Shown here: in pieces, positions 8,967 to 18,103 of the stretch
Position numbering within the stretch: the first letter of the stretch is position 1
How the letters are laid out: each line of letters starts with the position of its first letter
Assembly (NCBI RefSeq): GCF_009733795.1
Contig: NZ_WNXX01000009.1
Coordinates: 102,075-166,074 of the forward strand
DNA from: Actinotalea caeni
Lineage (GTDB): Bacteria; Actinomycetota; Actinomycetes; Actinomycetales; Beutenbergiaceae
Direction of reading: 5' to 3'
Length of the DNA stretch: 64,000 nucleotides
Translations under genes and position numbers: made by a program
The notes under the pieces: model-generated
The model's input: only the letters and a program-made list of their open reading frames with translations
The model's database searches: none
Told to the model about the DNA's origin: nothing

Positions 8967-9422
8967 TCAGGCCGCGACGCGCTCGCGCACCTGGCGCTTG
9001 ATCCGCCCGAGCATGCCCGCCATGCCCCGCAGCCGCAGCGGGCTCACGGCGCGGTCGAGACCGAGCCGGTGCGGGACGTCGTCGGGCACCGCGAGCACCT
9101 GCGACGCCGTCAGGCCGGCGAGACCCTCGGTGAGGATGCCGGCGAAGCCGCGCGTCGTGGGCGACTCGCGGGGCGCGCTGAGAAACACCTCGACGGGTGC
9201 GTCCGCGCCCTCCGCCGCCTCGCCCACCTCGACCACGAGGAACACCGGCGACTGGCACTCCGGCACCGGTTCGAGCAGCTCGGGGTGGTCGGCGTAGCGC
9301 TCCGGGAGGTCGGGCAGCCCCTCGGCGAACTCCAGCAGCAGCTGCAGCCGGTCGGGCTCGGTCAGCGCCTGGAAGTCGTCGACGATCGCGGCGAAGGCAC
9401 CCGGCAGCTCGGCGTCGGTCAT
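8967..9422 (-). CDS. sufE: SufE-like sulfur acceptor
   Basis: This 151-residue protein has the SufE fold landmarks: an early helix with LLLEFAEGLPDLPERY, then VPECQSPVFLVVEV with the sulfur-accepting Cys56 (Cys51 in E. coli SufE), and a C-terminal LRGMAGMLGRIKRQV helix. SufE takes persulfide sulfur from a cysteine desulfurase for Fe-S assembly. It lies 16 nt downstream of the rhodanese gene on the same strand, so both are probably co-transcribed. This pairing recurs in actinobacteria and suggests sulfur handling independent of the main suf operon. Confidence 0.9.
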   Translation of the reverse strand: MTDAELPGAFAAIVDDFQALTEPDRLQLLLEFAEGLPDLPERYADHPELLEPVPECQSPVFLVVEVGEAAEGADAPVEVFLSAPRESPTTRGFAGILTEGLAGLTASQVLAVPDDVPHRLGLDRAVSPLRLRGMAGMLGRIKRQVRERVAA

Positions 9423-9438
9423 CGTCCGAGCCTACGGC

Positions 9439-10338
9439 TCACCGCTGCGGGACCTCGCCGGGCTGGTCGCCGGTGGCGATCGGCACCCGGACGGCGTTGC
9501 CCCACTCGGTCCAGGACCCGTCGTAGTTCTTGACGTCGTCGAACCCGAGCAGGTGGCGCAGCACGAACCAGGTGTGCGACGAGCGCTCCCCGATGCGGCA
9601 GTAGGCGATCACCGGCTGGGAGGGGTCGAGGCCCTTCTCCTGCAGGTAGATGCTCTCCAGCTCGGCGCGCGAGCGGAACCGGCCGTCCTCCTGCGCCGCA
9701 CGCGCCCACGGCACCGACTGCGCGCCGGGGATGTGGCCGCCGCGCAGCGCGCCCTCCTCGGGGTAGTCCGGCATCGTGGTGCGCTCGCCGGAGTACTCCG
9801 GCGCGGAGCGGACGTCGACGAGCTGCCCGCCGAGGAAGGCGAGCACGTCCTCCTTGAAGGCGCGGATCGAGGCGTCGTCGCGCTCGACGACCGGGTACTC
9901 GGTCGGCTGCGGCGTCGGCACCTCGGTGGTGAGCTCGCGACCCTCGGCGATCCAGGCGGCACGACCGCCGTCGAGCAGCCGCACGTCCTCGTGACCGAAG
10001 AGCGTGAACACCCACAGCGCGTACGCGGCCCACCAGTTGTTCTTGTCGCCGTAGATGACGACGGTGTCGTCGCGGGAGATGCCGCGCTGGGACAGCGCCG
10101 CGGCGAACCCGGCGCCGTCGACGTAGTCGCGCGTCACCGGGTCGTTGAGGTCGGTGTGCCAGTCGAGGTGGACGGCGCCCGGGATGTGCCCGGTCGAGTA
10201 CAGCAGCACGTCCTCGTTCGACTCCACCACGGCGAGACCCGGCTGCCCGAGGTGCTCCGCCAGCCAGGTGGTGGAGACCAGCCGCTCCGGGTGCGCGTAG
10301 TCGGCGAACGAGGGGTCGGTGTCAGCGGGAAGGCCCAT
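9439..10338 (-). CDS. sseA: Two-domain thiosulfate/3-mercaptopyruvate sulfurtransferase (rhodanese)
   Basis: This 299-residue protein has two rhodanese domains. The N-terminal one (residues ~20-130) has lost the active-site Cys, with [10 protein letters not shown] at the corresponding loop. The C-terminal one carries [14 protein letters not shown] with catalytic Cys247. The CRIGERSS loop matches actinobacterial thiosulfate sulfurtransferases. It moves sulfane sulfur from thiosulfate or a related donor to an acceptor. The ATG at 10338 gives the family length. It is operonic with sufE downstream. Confidence 0.92.
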   Translation of the reverse strand: MGLPADTDPSFADYAHPERLVSTTWLAEHLGQPGLAVVESNEDVLLYSTGHIPGAVHLDWHTDLNDPVTRDYVDGAGFAAALSQRGISRDDTVVIYGDKNNWWAAYALWVFTLFGHEDVRLLDGGRAAWIAEGRELTTEVPTPQPTEYPVVERDDASIRAFKEDVLAFLGGQLVDVRSAPEYSGERTTMPDYPEEGALRGGHIPGAQSVPWARAAQEDGRFRSRAELESIYLQEKGLDPSQPVIAYCRIGERSSHTWFVLRHLLGFDDVKNYDGSWTEWGNAVRVPIATGDQPGEVPQR

Positions 10339-10389
10339 GGCGTCAAGTCTGGCACCACCACGGCGCGAGTCCGGGGTCGCACAGGCGCC

Positions 10390-10502
10390 GCCCACCTGGT
10401 GGGCACCACCCGTCTCGCCACTCGCGATCTCGTACGCCGTTGCCGAGCTCGTGGTGTGCACCGTACGAGGTCGGTACCGGCGTACGAGATCGGCAGGTGG
10501 GC
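10390..10502. repeat. Nested inverted repeats downstream of the ABC importer
   Basis: A perfect 15-bp inverted repeat (CGATCTCGTACGCCG at 10425-10439 and its complement at 10478-10492) is nested within a 9-bp outer pair (10390-10398 and 10494-10502). It begins 6 nt after the importer ATPase stop. The motif CGTACGAG occurs additionally at 10463-10470. It may end the importer transcript or be a regulatory site for sseA; there is no U-run. Confidence 0.55.
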
Positions 10503-10507
10503 GCGGG

Positions 10508-11296
10508 TCAGAGGACCTTGGAGAGGAACGCCTGGGTGCGAGGCTCCTGCGGGTTGGCGAGGACCTCGCGCGGGTCGCCGTCCTCGACGACCAGGCCGTC
10601 GTCCATGAAGATCAGCCGGTCGCCGACCTCGCGCGCGAACCCCATCTCGTGGGTGACGACCATCATCGTCATGCCCTCGTTCGCGAGGGTGCGCATGACC
10701 TCGAGGACGTCGCCGACGAGCTCGGGGTCCAGCGCCGAGGTCGGCTCGTCGAACAGCATCATGTCCGGGTTCATCGACAGCGAGCGCGCGATCGCGACCC
10801 GCTGCTGCTGACCGCCCGAGAGGTGCGCCGGGTAGGCGCCCTCGCGGTCGGCGAGCCCGACCTTGGCGAGGTTCTCGCGCGCCACCTGCTCGGCCTCCTT
10901 GCGCCCGCGGCCCAGCACCCGCTGCTGCGCGAGGCACAGGTTGCCCAGCACCGTCATGTGCGGGAACAGGTTGAACTGCTGGAACACCATGCCGATCCGG
11001 GTGCGGATGCGGTCGACGTCGACCTCGGGATCGAGGATGTCGACGCCCTCGACGAGGATCGTGCCGCTGGTCGGCTCCTCGAGCAGGTTGACCGAGCGCA
11101 GCAGCGTCGACTTGCCCGAGCCGGACGGCCCGATCACGCACACGACCTCGCCGGTCTGCACGGTCAGCGAGATGCCCTTGAGGACCTCGTGGTCGCCGAA
11201 GGACTTGTGCAGGTCGATGATCTCGATCGCCGGCGCGTCCGCGCGCGGCTCGATGCCCGACGGCGTGGGGTCCCCTGTCATCCGAGCCTCCGTCAT
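10508..11296 (-). CDS. Polar amino-acid ABC transporter, ATP-binding protein
   Basis: This 262-residue ATPase has Walker [10 protein letters not shown], the Q-loop region [15 protein letters not shown], signature LSGGQQQR, Walker [15 protein letters not shown] and switch His in [15 protein letters not shown]. This matches the GlnQ/GluA subclass. ATG 11296 overlaps the permease stop as ATGA, giving translational coupling; a second ATG at 11281 is possible. It powers uptake of a polar amino acid with the permease and binding protein encoded upstream. Confidence 0.93.
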   Translation of the reverse strand: MTEARMTGDPTPSGIEPRADAPAIEIIDLHKSFGDHEVLKGISLTVQTGEVVCVIGPSGSGKSTLLRSVNLLEEPTSGTILVEGVDILDPEVDVDRIRTRIGMVFQQFNLFPHMTVLGNLCLAQQRVLGRGRKEAEQVARENLAKVGLADREGAYPAHLSGGQQQRVAIARSLSMNPDMMLFDEPTSALDPELVGDVLEVMRTLANEGMTMMVVTHEMGFAREVGDRLIFMDDGLVVEDGDPREVLANPQEPRTQAFLSKVL

Positions 11297-12084
11297 CGCG
11301 ACCTCGCCATCCGTCGCTCGAGATAGGCGACGACCCGGGTGAGCGGGATCGTCACCAGCAGGTAGAGCATCGCCGCCATCACGAGCACGGTCCCGTTGCT
11401 GGTCGTCGTCGTCGCGTCGCGCGCGAACGTCGTGAGCTCCTTGGTGATGATCGTCGAGCCGGCGATGAACAGCAGCGAGGTGTCCTTGAGCAGCAGCACG
11501 AACTCGTTGGTCAGCGGCGGGATGATGATCCGCAGCCCCTGCGGCAGCACGACGAAGAACATCGTCTTCATCGGCGACATCCCCAGCGACCGGGACGCCT
11601 CCGTCTGCCCCTTCGGCACCGCCTGGATGCCCGCGCGGATCACCTCCGCCATGTAGGCGCCCGCCACGACGACCAGACCGAGCAGACCCGCGCCGACTGG
11701 CGCGAACGGGAGCCGCACCCCGAAGGCGATCGGGAGCATGTACGCGAACGCGAAGATCGTCAGCAGCGCCGGCAGGCCGCGGAACAGCTCGATGTAGGCG
11801 GTCGCGAACCAGCGGTAGGGCCCGATGCTCGACAGCTTCATGAGCGCCATCACGGTGCCGACGACCAGGCCGCCGACGAACGACACCACGGTGAACACCA
11901 AGGTGTTCCGCAGTGCGACCGTGATGATCTGCGGGAACTGCTCGCGTGCGATGTCCCACCGCAGGAAGTACTGCGCGAACCGGTCCCAGTCCGCCGACAG
12001 CACCACCACGGCGAGCACCGCGACGAACAGCACGTACATCGCGACGCGCCCGAGCTTGCGGCGCGTGGTCCGACGCATCGCCAC
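11293..12084 (-). CDS. Polar amino-acid ABC transporter, permease
   Basis: This 263-residue HisM/GlnP-type permease has a short basic N-terminus, a first membrane segment at about residues 13-30, and further segments through about 250. The cytoplasmic coupling loop reads [21 protein letters not shown], an EAA-type motif ending in the conserved [17 protein letters not shown] is the typical actinobacterial GluC/GlnP signature. Only one permease gene is present, so the channel is probably a homodimer. The gene is 40 nt downstream of the binding-protein gene and overlaps the ATPase gene by 4 nt. Confidence 0.92.
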   Translation of the reverse strand: MAMRRTTRRKLGRVAMYVLFVAVLAVVVLSADWDRFAQYFLRWDIAREQFPQIITVALRNTLVFTVVSFVGGLVVGTVMALMKLSSIGPYRWFATAYIELFRGLPALLTIFAFAYMLPIAFGVRLPFAPVGAGLLGLVVVAGAYMAEVIRAGIQAVPKGQTEASRSLGMSPMKTMFFVVLPQGLRIIIPPLTNEFVLLLKDTSLLFIAGSTIITKELTTFARDATTTTSNGTVLVMAAMLYLLVTIPLTRVVAYLERRMARSR

Positions 12085-12124
12085 GCTGCGACCTCCTCCT
12101 CCGGCCGGTGCGGGCCGGGTCGTG

Positions 12125-12970
12125 TCAGCCCTCGGCGGAGAAGTAGCCGTCGTAGATCTCGTCGTAGGTGCCGTCGTCGCGCATCGCCTGGAGCTGCTCG
12201 TTCACGGCGGCGAGCAGGTTCGGCTTCTCGCCCTTGGCGAAGGCGAAGCCGTAGCTCTCCTCGGTGTCGTACTCCTCGACGATCACGTAGCTCGAGTCGG
12301 CCTTGGCGTGCTCGACGTTGACCGGGAGGTCCTGGAGGATGCCCTGGATCGTGCCGCCCTGCAGCGCCGGCCACAGCTCGCCGTCGGAGGGGAACTCGAT
12401 CAGCTCGGCGCCCTCGGGCGCGTGCTCCTCGGCGTAGGACTGGCCCGTGGTGCCCTGCTGCACACCGAGGCTGCCGCTGAAGTTGTCGAGGCTGGTGACG
12501 CCGCTGTCGGCCGGCACCAGCAGCGACTGCAGCGAGTCGTAGTACGGGTCGGAGAAGTCGAGGTTCTGCGCCCTCTCCTCGGTGATCGTCATCGCCGAGG
12601 CGCCGACGTCGCACTGACCGGCGCCGAGCACCGCACCGGACTGCAGCGCGTCGAACGAGACGTCCTGCACCGAGAGCGTGAGGTCGAGCCGGGTCGCGAT
12701 CTCCTGCATGACGTCCATGTCGAAGCCGCTGTAGCCGCTCTCGGCGGCGGCGTCCTCGACCTCGAACGGCGGGTAGGGGATGTCGGAGCACACGGTCAGC
12801 GTGCCGTCGGCGACGAGCTCGAGGCCGCTCGCGTCGCCCCCGCCGTCACCGCCGCTCTCGCCGCCGTCGCCGCCGCCACCGCAGGCGGCGAGTGCGAGCG
12901 CAGCGACCGCGGCGAACGCCCCGGTGGTCGCGAGTCGTGCTGTGCGTCGGGTTCGGGACGTGACGGTCAT
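12125..12970 (-). CDS. Amino-acid ABC transporter, substrate-binding lipoprotein
   Basis: This 281-residue protein has a basic n-region, a hydrophobic stretch and the lipobox LAAC at about residues 28-31, followed by a Gly-rich linker, so it is a lipid-anchored extracellular receptor. The SBP_bac_3 domain begins at LTVCSDIPYPPFEVED and contains GFDMDVMQEIATRL, DVGASAMTITEERAQNLDFSDPY and a C-terminal DDGTYDEIYDGYF. The start ATG at 12970 follows GGAGGAGA. It is first in the importer operon and delivers a polar amino acid; the exact ligand is unknown. Confidence 0.93.
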   Translation of the reverse strand: MTVTSRTRRTARLATTGAFAAVAALALAACGGGGDGGESGGDGGGDASGLELVADGTLTVCSDIPYPPFEVEDAAAESGYSGFDMDVMQEIATRLDLTLSVQDVSFDALQSGAVLGAGQCDVGASAMTITEERAQNLDFSDPYYDSLQSLLVPADSGVTSLDNFSGSLGVQQGTTGQSYAEEHAPEGAELIEFPSDGELWPALQGGTIQGILQDLPVNVEHAKADSSYVIVEEYDTEESYGFAFAKGEKPNLLAAVNEQLQAMRDDGTYDEIYDGYFSAEG

Positions 12971-13038
12971 GCATCTCCTCCGGTGAGGGGGGTGGTGGTG
13001 CGTGGCGGCTCGTGGCTGCCGCACCCGGCGATCTGGCG

Positions 13039-13060
13039 ATACTAGGTCACCTGGTGTGAC
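13039..13060 (-). promoter_or_regulatory. Candidate -10 element and operator for the amino-acid importer
   Basis: On the minus strand TAGTAT (13039-13044) could be a -10 box about 70 nt before the binding-protein ATG. Immediately upstream lies an inverted repeat, GTCAC at 13046-13050 and GTGAC at 13056-13060. No clear -35 was found, so the call is tentative. Confidence 0.3.
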
Positions 13061-13133
13061 GCGGGCGTTTCGCAGGCCGATCCGAGACCGGGTCGTGACC
13101 TGCGCACGACCCGGGCGGACACCCCCGACCGGC

Positions 13134-14411
13134 TCAGCCGTCCCGCGCGGGACCCGGTCGACGCGCCGCCTCCTCCAGCAACGGCACCAGCGGTGACTGC
13201 GCGATCTCCGCCCGGATGCGGCCGCCGAGGTCCTGGGCTGCCGTCGCGAACGTCGGCTCGACGAGCAGCCGCTCGACGGCGGCGGCGATCTGCGGCACCG
13301 AGGCGGAGGGGCGCAGGCGGAGCCCGGCACCGCGCTCGGTGAGCCGCACCGCGTTGTCCTTCTGGTGGCGGAACGAGGGGATGCACAGGACGGGGATGCC
13401 GTGCGCGAGCGGCTTGAGCACCGAGCCGTGGCCGCCGTGGGTGACGACGACGGAAGCGCGGGCGAGCACGGCCTCGTGCGGCACCGCCCGGTGGACGCGG
13501 ACGCGATCGGTGCCGGGGACGTCGGCTGGATCGACGGCGGGACCGAGCCCGACGACGCCGGTCACCGGCAGCGAGTCCATGGCGGCCACGACGCGTCGCA
13601 GCACGTCGACCTGCTCGGTGACGAACGTCGACGAGAACGCGGCGAGGACCACCGGCCGGTCCGTCGGGAGGTCCGGCACCGGCGCCGATGCGGCCCAGGT
13701 CGGGTCCACCATGATCGGACCCACGTAGCGGACGTTGTCGGGCAGCTGGCCGGGAAGTCGAACGCCGCTGCCGTCGTCACGAGCACGGCGGCGCAGCTGC
13801 GGAGCTGGTCGAACGGGTCGGCCAGCGGTTCCAGCCCGACCTCCGCCCGAGCGGAGTTGAGCCTCGGGAGCCCGCTGCGCCAGGCCTGCCTGACGGCGCC
13901 GTTGACGAGGTCGTAGGCCGTGCGGCCCAGCGCGGTGCGGGCCGGCCGCAGGCCCAGCCCGAACGGCGGGCCGCCCGGCGTGGGCAGGATGTAGCAGCCG
14001 GGCACGATCGCGACCGTGGGAAGACCCGCGGCCTCGGCGGCGACATCGGTCCGAGGATCGCCGCGTCGACGAGCACGACGTCGGGCCGGCGACGGCCGAT
14101 CTCGGCGTCGGTCTCGCGTGCGAACGCCGCTGCGGGCCCGGTGAGGAGCCTGTCGGACACGCGCCGCAGCAGGGCGATCGGCCGGCGGCGCACCGCCCAG
14201 TCCTTGAGGATGTCGTCCTCGGGCGCCGTGGAGCGGCGGTGCGGCGCCTCGCGCCAGGGCACGAACGCGGCGCCGGCGGCGACGACCTCGGCCGCCATGG
14301 TCGGGTCCGCGAGCGCCGTGACGGTGTGACCACGGTCGACGAGCGCTCGCGCGATGCCGAGGTCGATGGGGACGGGCCACCGCCGTCCCAGGTTGCGAGC
14401 AGGTAGTGCAC
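13134..14411 (-). pseudogene. MGT-type glycosyltransferase, broken by three single-base deletions
   Basis: Conceptual joining of three frames gives a ~425-residue GT-B macrolide/UDP-glucuronosyl-type glycosyltransferase. It starts at GTG 14411 with HYLLATWDGGG and has the C-terminal donor site VVTHGGHGSVLKPLAHGIPVL, split here at its midpoint, followed by IPSFRHQKDNA. Homologous sequence shifts frame near 14371-14376, near 14046-14056 and near 13748-13754. Each shift is the loss of one base, so the three together restore the starting frame. Two of the sites read as shortened G runs. The start is 1 nt from the stop of the upstream TetR gene. It would have glycosylated a small hydrophobic molecule. 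It is either a decaying gene or a locus with sequencing errors. Confidence 0.75.
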
Positions 14412-14412
14412 G

Positions 14413-15087
14413 TCAGCCTCCTTCCGGTGGCCCCTTCGTGTCGCACGAGAGGGCGGCGGGTTCGCCGTCCTCGACGTCGAACGGGGCACCGTGCCGGTGG
14501 AGCGTGGCGTCGACGAGGTCGCGCATGACGGCAGCGGTCATCTCGCGCGAGTGCCCGAGGTCGTGGCGGAGCAGCCGCCACGTGCCGACGTCGGTCGCCG
14601 CGTAGAGCGCGGCGAGGCACCTCTCACGTGCAGGGGGGGCGTCCGCCCCGCTGGGGAGACGGTCGCCGAAGACCTCCTCCAGCCACGCCCGGTGCTCCTC
14701 GCGGCCACGCGCGACCATGGCGGCGAGCGCCTCCGAGTGCTCGGCCGCGACGAGCAGGCCGGCCGCCGCGAGGCCGTAGTCCTCGTACTCGTCCAGGAGC
14801 TTCCCGACGGCGGCCGCGGTGCTCGCCGCCGGCGCGGCTCGGCGCGACGTCCCCAGGTCCTCGGACAGCGCGTCCGCCAGGGCGCGGAGCAAGTCGTCCT
14901 TGGCGCCGAAGTGGTCGCGCACGGTCTGCGTCGTCACGCCCGCGTCGCGGGCGACGCGGGACAGCGTGAACTCGGCGAACGGAGCGCCCAGCAGGGCGGA
15001 CCTGGCCACGCTCAGGATGCGCTGCCGCGTGGCGGCGGCGGTCCGCTCCCGGACCGGCGAGCGGTAGGGACGGCGAGCGCGTGCCAT
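14413..15087 (-). CDS. TetR family regulator
   Basis: This 224-residue protein has the N-terminal HTH: RERTAAATRQRILSVARSAL, then FTLSRVARDAGVTTQTVRDHFGAKDDLL at about residues 35-65. The recognition helix has VTTQTVRDHF. The C-terminal ligand domain is poorly conserved and ends in CDTKGPPEGG. The start ATG is at 15087. It precedes the glycosyltransferase remnant in one operon, and a perfect 25-bp operator-like palindrome lies 15 nt upstream of its start, so autoregulation is likely. The ligand may be the compound the glycosyltransferase once modified. Confidence 0.88.
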   Translation of the reverse strand: MARARRPYRSPVRERTAAATRQRILSVARSALLGAPFAEFTLSRVARDAGVTTQTVRDHFGAKDDLLRALADALSEDLGTSRRAAPAASTAAAVGKLLDEYEDYGLAAAGLLVAAEHSEALAAMVARGREEHRAWLEEVFGDRLPSGADAPPARERCLAALYAATDVGTWRLLRHDLGHSREMTAAVMRDLVDATLHRHGAPFDVEDGEPAALSCDTKGPPEGG

Positions 15088-15101
15088 GGCTGACCGTAAC
15101 A

Positions 15102-15126
15102 TTCGCTTTAGTGTTCGTAAAGCGAA
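15102..15126. promoter_or_regulatory. Probable TetR operator
   Basis: Perfect 9-bp arms TTCGCTTTA and TAAAGCGAA flank the spacer GTGTTCG. The AT-rich site stands out from the GC-rich surroundings and lies just upstream of the TetR gene start at 15087. Confidence 0.65.
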
Positions 15127-15249
15127 ATCTGCTCTTCGACCCCACAGGCGCCTCCCACCAGTGCACCAAGCCCTTGATCGGGTTTCCAAACGGCCCTCCA
15201 CGGCCAGACGGCACCGGCCGGCGGCAGGCCGGGCGTAGGTTGAGTCGCC

Positions 15250-16953
15250 GTGGAGCCGATGACCATCGCCATCGCCGCCCTGCTGGCCGTTGTCGTTGCC
15301 GCGGTGCTGTCGCGACGCACCGGGGTGGCCACACCGCTCGTGCTGCTCGTCATCGGGATCGTGGTGAGCCTCACACCGTGGGGGCCCGAGTTCGAGCTCG
15401 ATCCGGAGTGGATCCTCGCCGGCGTGCTGCCGCCGCTGCTCTACGCCTCCGCCGTGCGCGTGCCGGTCATCGACCTGCGGCGCAACTTCGCGATGATCGG
15501 CTGGCTCTCGGTCACCCTGGTGATCGTCTCCGCCCTCGTCATCGGTGCGGTGGTGCACTGGCTGGTGCCCGAGATCCCGTTCGCCGCCGGGGTGGCGCTC
15601 GGCGCCGTCATCAGCCCGACCGACGCCGTCGCCGCGACCTCGATCGGCAAGCGGCTGGGGCTGCCGCCGCGGCTGATGACCGTGCTCGAGGGTGAGAGCC
15701 TGCTCAACGACGCCTCCGCGCTCGTGCTGCTGCGCACCGCGGTGGTCGCGGTGACCGCGGCCTCGTTCAGCCTGGGCGACGCGGTCTGGGAGTTCGCGCG
15801 CGCGGTGGTGATCGCCGTCGTCATCGGGCTGCTGGTCGGCCACGCCACCGTCCGCTTCCGCGCCCGGCTCGCCGACCCCGTGCTCACCACCGCGACGAGC
15901 TTCATCGTGCCGTTCCTGGCGTTCCTGCCCGCCGAGCACTTCGAGGCCTCCGGCGTCGTCGCTGTCGTGGTGGCTGGGCTCGTGACGGGGCACGAGGGCG
16001 CCCGCCGGTTCTCGGCGCGCGAGCGCTCGACCGAGCACACGAACTGGAACACGCTGCAGTTCCTGCTCGAGAACGGCGTCTTCCTGCTCATGGGGCTGGA
16101 GCTGCGCACGCTCGTCGACGAGCTGAACGACTCCGCCGACCGCTGGGAGACCGCGCTGCTGCTCGTCGGCGTCGCGGTCGTCGTGCTGCTGGTGCTGCGG
16201 ACGGTGTTCGTCGCGGTGCAGGTGATCGTCGAGCGTCGCCGGCGGCCCCGGCGCGCCGAGCGCCGCGAGCGCATCGACACCCTCGCCGACCGCATCGAGA
16301 ACTTGCCGGTCGAGGACGCTCGCGTGCAGCGCCGGGTCTCGATGTTCCGACGGCGCATCGCGCGCGGCCGCGCCGACCTCGACTTCTTCGAGCGCGAGCC
16401 GTTGACGGCGCGCGGCGGCGTGGTCATCGCCTGGGCGGGGATGCGCGGCGTGGTCACGCTCGCCGCGGCGCTGAGCATCAGCACCGTCGTCGAGCAGCGG
16501 ACGCTGCTGGTGACCGTGGCGTTCGGGGTCGCGGTGGTGTCGCTGCTGCTCTACGGCGGCACGCTGCCGCTCGTCATCCGGTGGCTGAAGGTCCCGATGG
16601 CCGACCCGGGCGAGGTGCGCGACGAGCTGCGCGAGCTCATGCACGACCTGAGCGACGCCGCGTCGGCCGAGGTCGGCGCGCCGGAGGAGCTCGTCGTCGA
16701 CGGCCAGGCGATCGACCCCGAGGTCGTCGCCGAGGCCAAGGAGCGCGCCCGGCAGCTGCGCGAGGCCCGCACCGAGCCGCGCACACCCGGGTCGCTCACC
16801 CGCAACCAGCAGCTCGCCCTCGTGCGCCGGGTCTACCTCGACGCGATGCGCGAGGCGCTCCACGAGGAGCGCGCGATCGGCGCCTACAGCACCGCCGCGC
16901 TCACCCGGGCCGAGCAGCTGCTCGACGCCGAGGAGCTCCGCCTCGACCGCTGA
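15250..16953 (+). CDS. CPA1 family Na+/H+ antiporter
   Basis: This 567-residue protein has about 11-12 membrane segments in residues 1-440. The ion-binding motif ISPTDAVAATSIGKRLGLP is followed by LEGESLLNDASALVL, the classical CPA1 Asp site. WAGMRGVVTLAAALS near residue 400 is the conserved Arg-containing helix. A hydrophilic insert at about 325-380 (Arg-rich RRRRPRRAERRERIDTL) and a C-terminal soluble region of about 120 residues are present, as in bacterial NhaP-like proteins. It exchanges Na+ or K+ for H+ at the membrane. It starts with GTG at 15250. Confidence 0.93.
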   Translation: MEPMTIAIAALLAVVVAAVLSRRTGVATPLVLLVIGIVVSLTPWGPEFELDPEWILAGVLPPLLYASAVRVPVIDLRRNFAMIGWLSVTLVIVSALVIGAVVHWLVPEIPFAAGVALGAVISPTDAVAATSIGKRLGLPPRLMTVLEGESLLNDASALVLLRTAVVAVTAASFSLGDAVWEFARAVVIAVVIGLLVGHATVRFRARLADPVLTTATSFIVPFLAFLPAEHFEASGVVAVVVAGLVTGHEGARRFSARERSTEHTNWNTLQFLLENGVFLLMGLELRTLVDELNDSADRWETALLLVGVAVVVLLVLRTVFVAVQVIVERRRRPRRAERRERIDTLADRIENLPVEDARVQRRVSMFRRRIARGRADLDFFEREPLTARGGVVIAWAGMRGVVTLAAALSISTVVEQRTLLVTVAFGVAVVSLLLYGGTLPLVIRWLKVPMADPGEVRDELRELMHDLSDAASAEVGAPEELVVDGQAIDPEVVAEAKERARQLREARTEPRTPGSLTRNQQLALVRRVYLDAMREALHEERAIGAYSTAALTRAEQLLDAEELRLDR

Positions 16954-16960
16954 CGCCCCC

Positions 16961-17025
16961 ACCCGGTTTCAACCCGGTCTACGCCCCCGTAACCTTCGGG
17001 GGCGTAGACCGGGTTGAAACCGGGT
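16961..17025. terminator. Perfect 29-bp inverted repeat, bidirectional terminator candidate
   Basis: Arms 16961-16989 and 16997-17025 are exact complements around the 7-nt loop TAACCTT. The structure sits between two convergent genes, and its last base is the first base (plus sense) of the mutarotase stop triplet. There is no U-run. Such a long perfect stem is more than a terminator needs, so it may also belong to a repeat family. Confidence 0.7.
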
Positions 17026-17348
17026 CAGTCGAGGTGGAAGACCTCGGGCAGCATGTGCCACCACTCGCCCTCGGCCGCCTCGGGCACCGGCTCCTGCATC
17101 GGGTCGGTGACCTGCCACCAGCGCTGCGTCTCCGGGTCGGCGGCGATCGCGGCCATGTCGGCCTCGTAGTCGTCGCCGGTGTGCTCGAGGTAGGAGAAGA
17201 GCAGGTCGCCGTGCCGGAAGATCGAGTAGTTCCTCACGTGGTGCCGGCGCAGGGTCGCCAGCACCGTCGGCCACACCTCGGCGTGCACCCGCTCGTACTC
17301 GGCGGCGTGCTCCGGCCGCAGCCGGATCACCTGCGCGACGCGCCTCAC
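17025..17348 (-). CDS. L-rhamnose/L-fucose mutarotase (RhaM-like)
   Basis: This 107-residue dimeric alpha/beta-barrel protein belongs to the DUF718/RhaM family: RVAQVIRLRPEHAAEYERVH, split around its middle, with AEVWPTVLATLRRHHVRNYSI and a C-terminal WWQVTDPMQEPVP. RhaM-type enzymes interconvert anomers of 6-deoxy sugars. Linkage to a fuconate dehydratase argues for L-fucose. It starts at GTG 17348, overlapping the SDR stop by 4 nt, and is the last gene of the operon. Confidence 0.88.
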   Translation of the reverse strand: MRRVAQVIRLRPEHAAEYERVHAEVWPTVLATLRRHHVRNYSIFRHGDLLFSYLEHTGDDYEADMAAIAADPETQRWWQVTDPMQEPVPEAAEGEWWHMLPEVFHLD

Positions 17349-18103
17349 GACGAGACCGGACGCACCCGCAGACCCTGCATGCCGCCGTCGACCGCGACCG
17401 AGGTGCCCACGACGGCGCGCGAGCGCGGCGAGACGAGGTTGGCGATCGCGTAGGCGACCTCGTCCGGCTCCACGAGGCGACCGGTCGGCTGGCGGGCCTC
17501 GAGCGCGGCGCGCTCACCCTCGGGGTCGGGCGCCTTCGCGAGCAGCCGACCGATCCAGGGCGTGTTGACGGTGCCCGGGTTGACGCAGTTGACCCGGATC
17601 CCCTCGCGCACGTGGTCGGCCGCCATCGCCTGCGTCAGCGAGAGCACGGCGCCCTTGCTCGCCGAGTACAGCGCCCGCTGCGGCAGCCCCGCCGTCGCGG
17701 CGATCGAGCAGGTGTTGGTGATGCTGGCGTTGTCGGAGCGGCGCAGGTGCGGCAGCGCGGCGCGCGCCACTCGCACCATCCCGACGACGTTGAGGTCGAG
17801 CACCCGGTGCCACTCCTCGTCGTCGTTGTCCTCGATCGTGCCCTGCGCACCGATACCGGCGTTGTTGACGACGGCGTCCAGCCCGCCCAGCTGCTCGACG
17901 GCGGCGCTCACCGCCGCCTCGACGCTGGCCGTGTCGGTGACGTCGCAGCGGATGCCGACCAGCGGCTCGGCCACGTCGGGGTTGACGTCCAGCACGGCGA
18001 CGCGCGCGCCGCGCCGGACCAGCTCGTTCGCTGTGGCCAGCCCGATCCCGCTGGCGCCGCCCGTGACGACGGCGCGCACGCCCTCCAGCTCCGGTGTGCT
18101 CAT
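17345..18103 (-). CDS. SDR oxidoreductase, probable fucose-pathway dehydrogenase
   Basis: This 252-residue classical short-chain dehydrogenase has TGGASGIG for NAD(P), an Asp after beta-2 (VLDVNPD) that favours NAD, VNNAGIG, and the catalytic Ser-Tyr-Lys in [20 protein letters not shown]. After the active site comes [14 protein letters not shown]. Context with fuconate dehydratase suggests L-fucose dehydrogenase or 2-keto-3-deoxy-L-fuconate dehydrogenase; the sequence alone does not decide which. Its start overlaps the enolase-family stop by 4 nt and its stop overlaps the mutarotase start. Confidence 0.88.
   Translation of the reverse strand: MSTPELEGVRAVVTGGASGIGLATANELVRRGARVAVLDVNPDVAEPLVGIRCDVTDTASVEAAVSAAVEQLGGLDAVVNNAGIGAQGTIEDNDDEEWHRVLDLNVVGMVRVARAALPHLRRSDNASITNTCSIAATAGLPQRALYSASKGAVLSLTQAMAADHVREGIRVNCVNPGTVNTPWIGRLLAKAPDPEGERAALEARQPTGRLVEPDEVAYAIANLVSPRSRAVVGTSVAVDGGMQGLRVRPVSS

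Noticed and set aside
16961..17025. Attachment site or transposon end
   Set aside because: No integrase or transposase gene and no flanking target duplication is visible. A terminator or repeat-family explanation is simpler.
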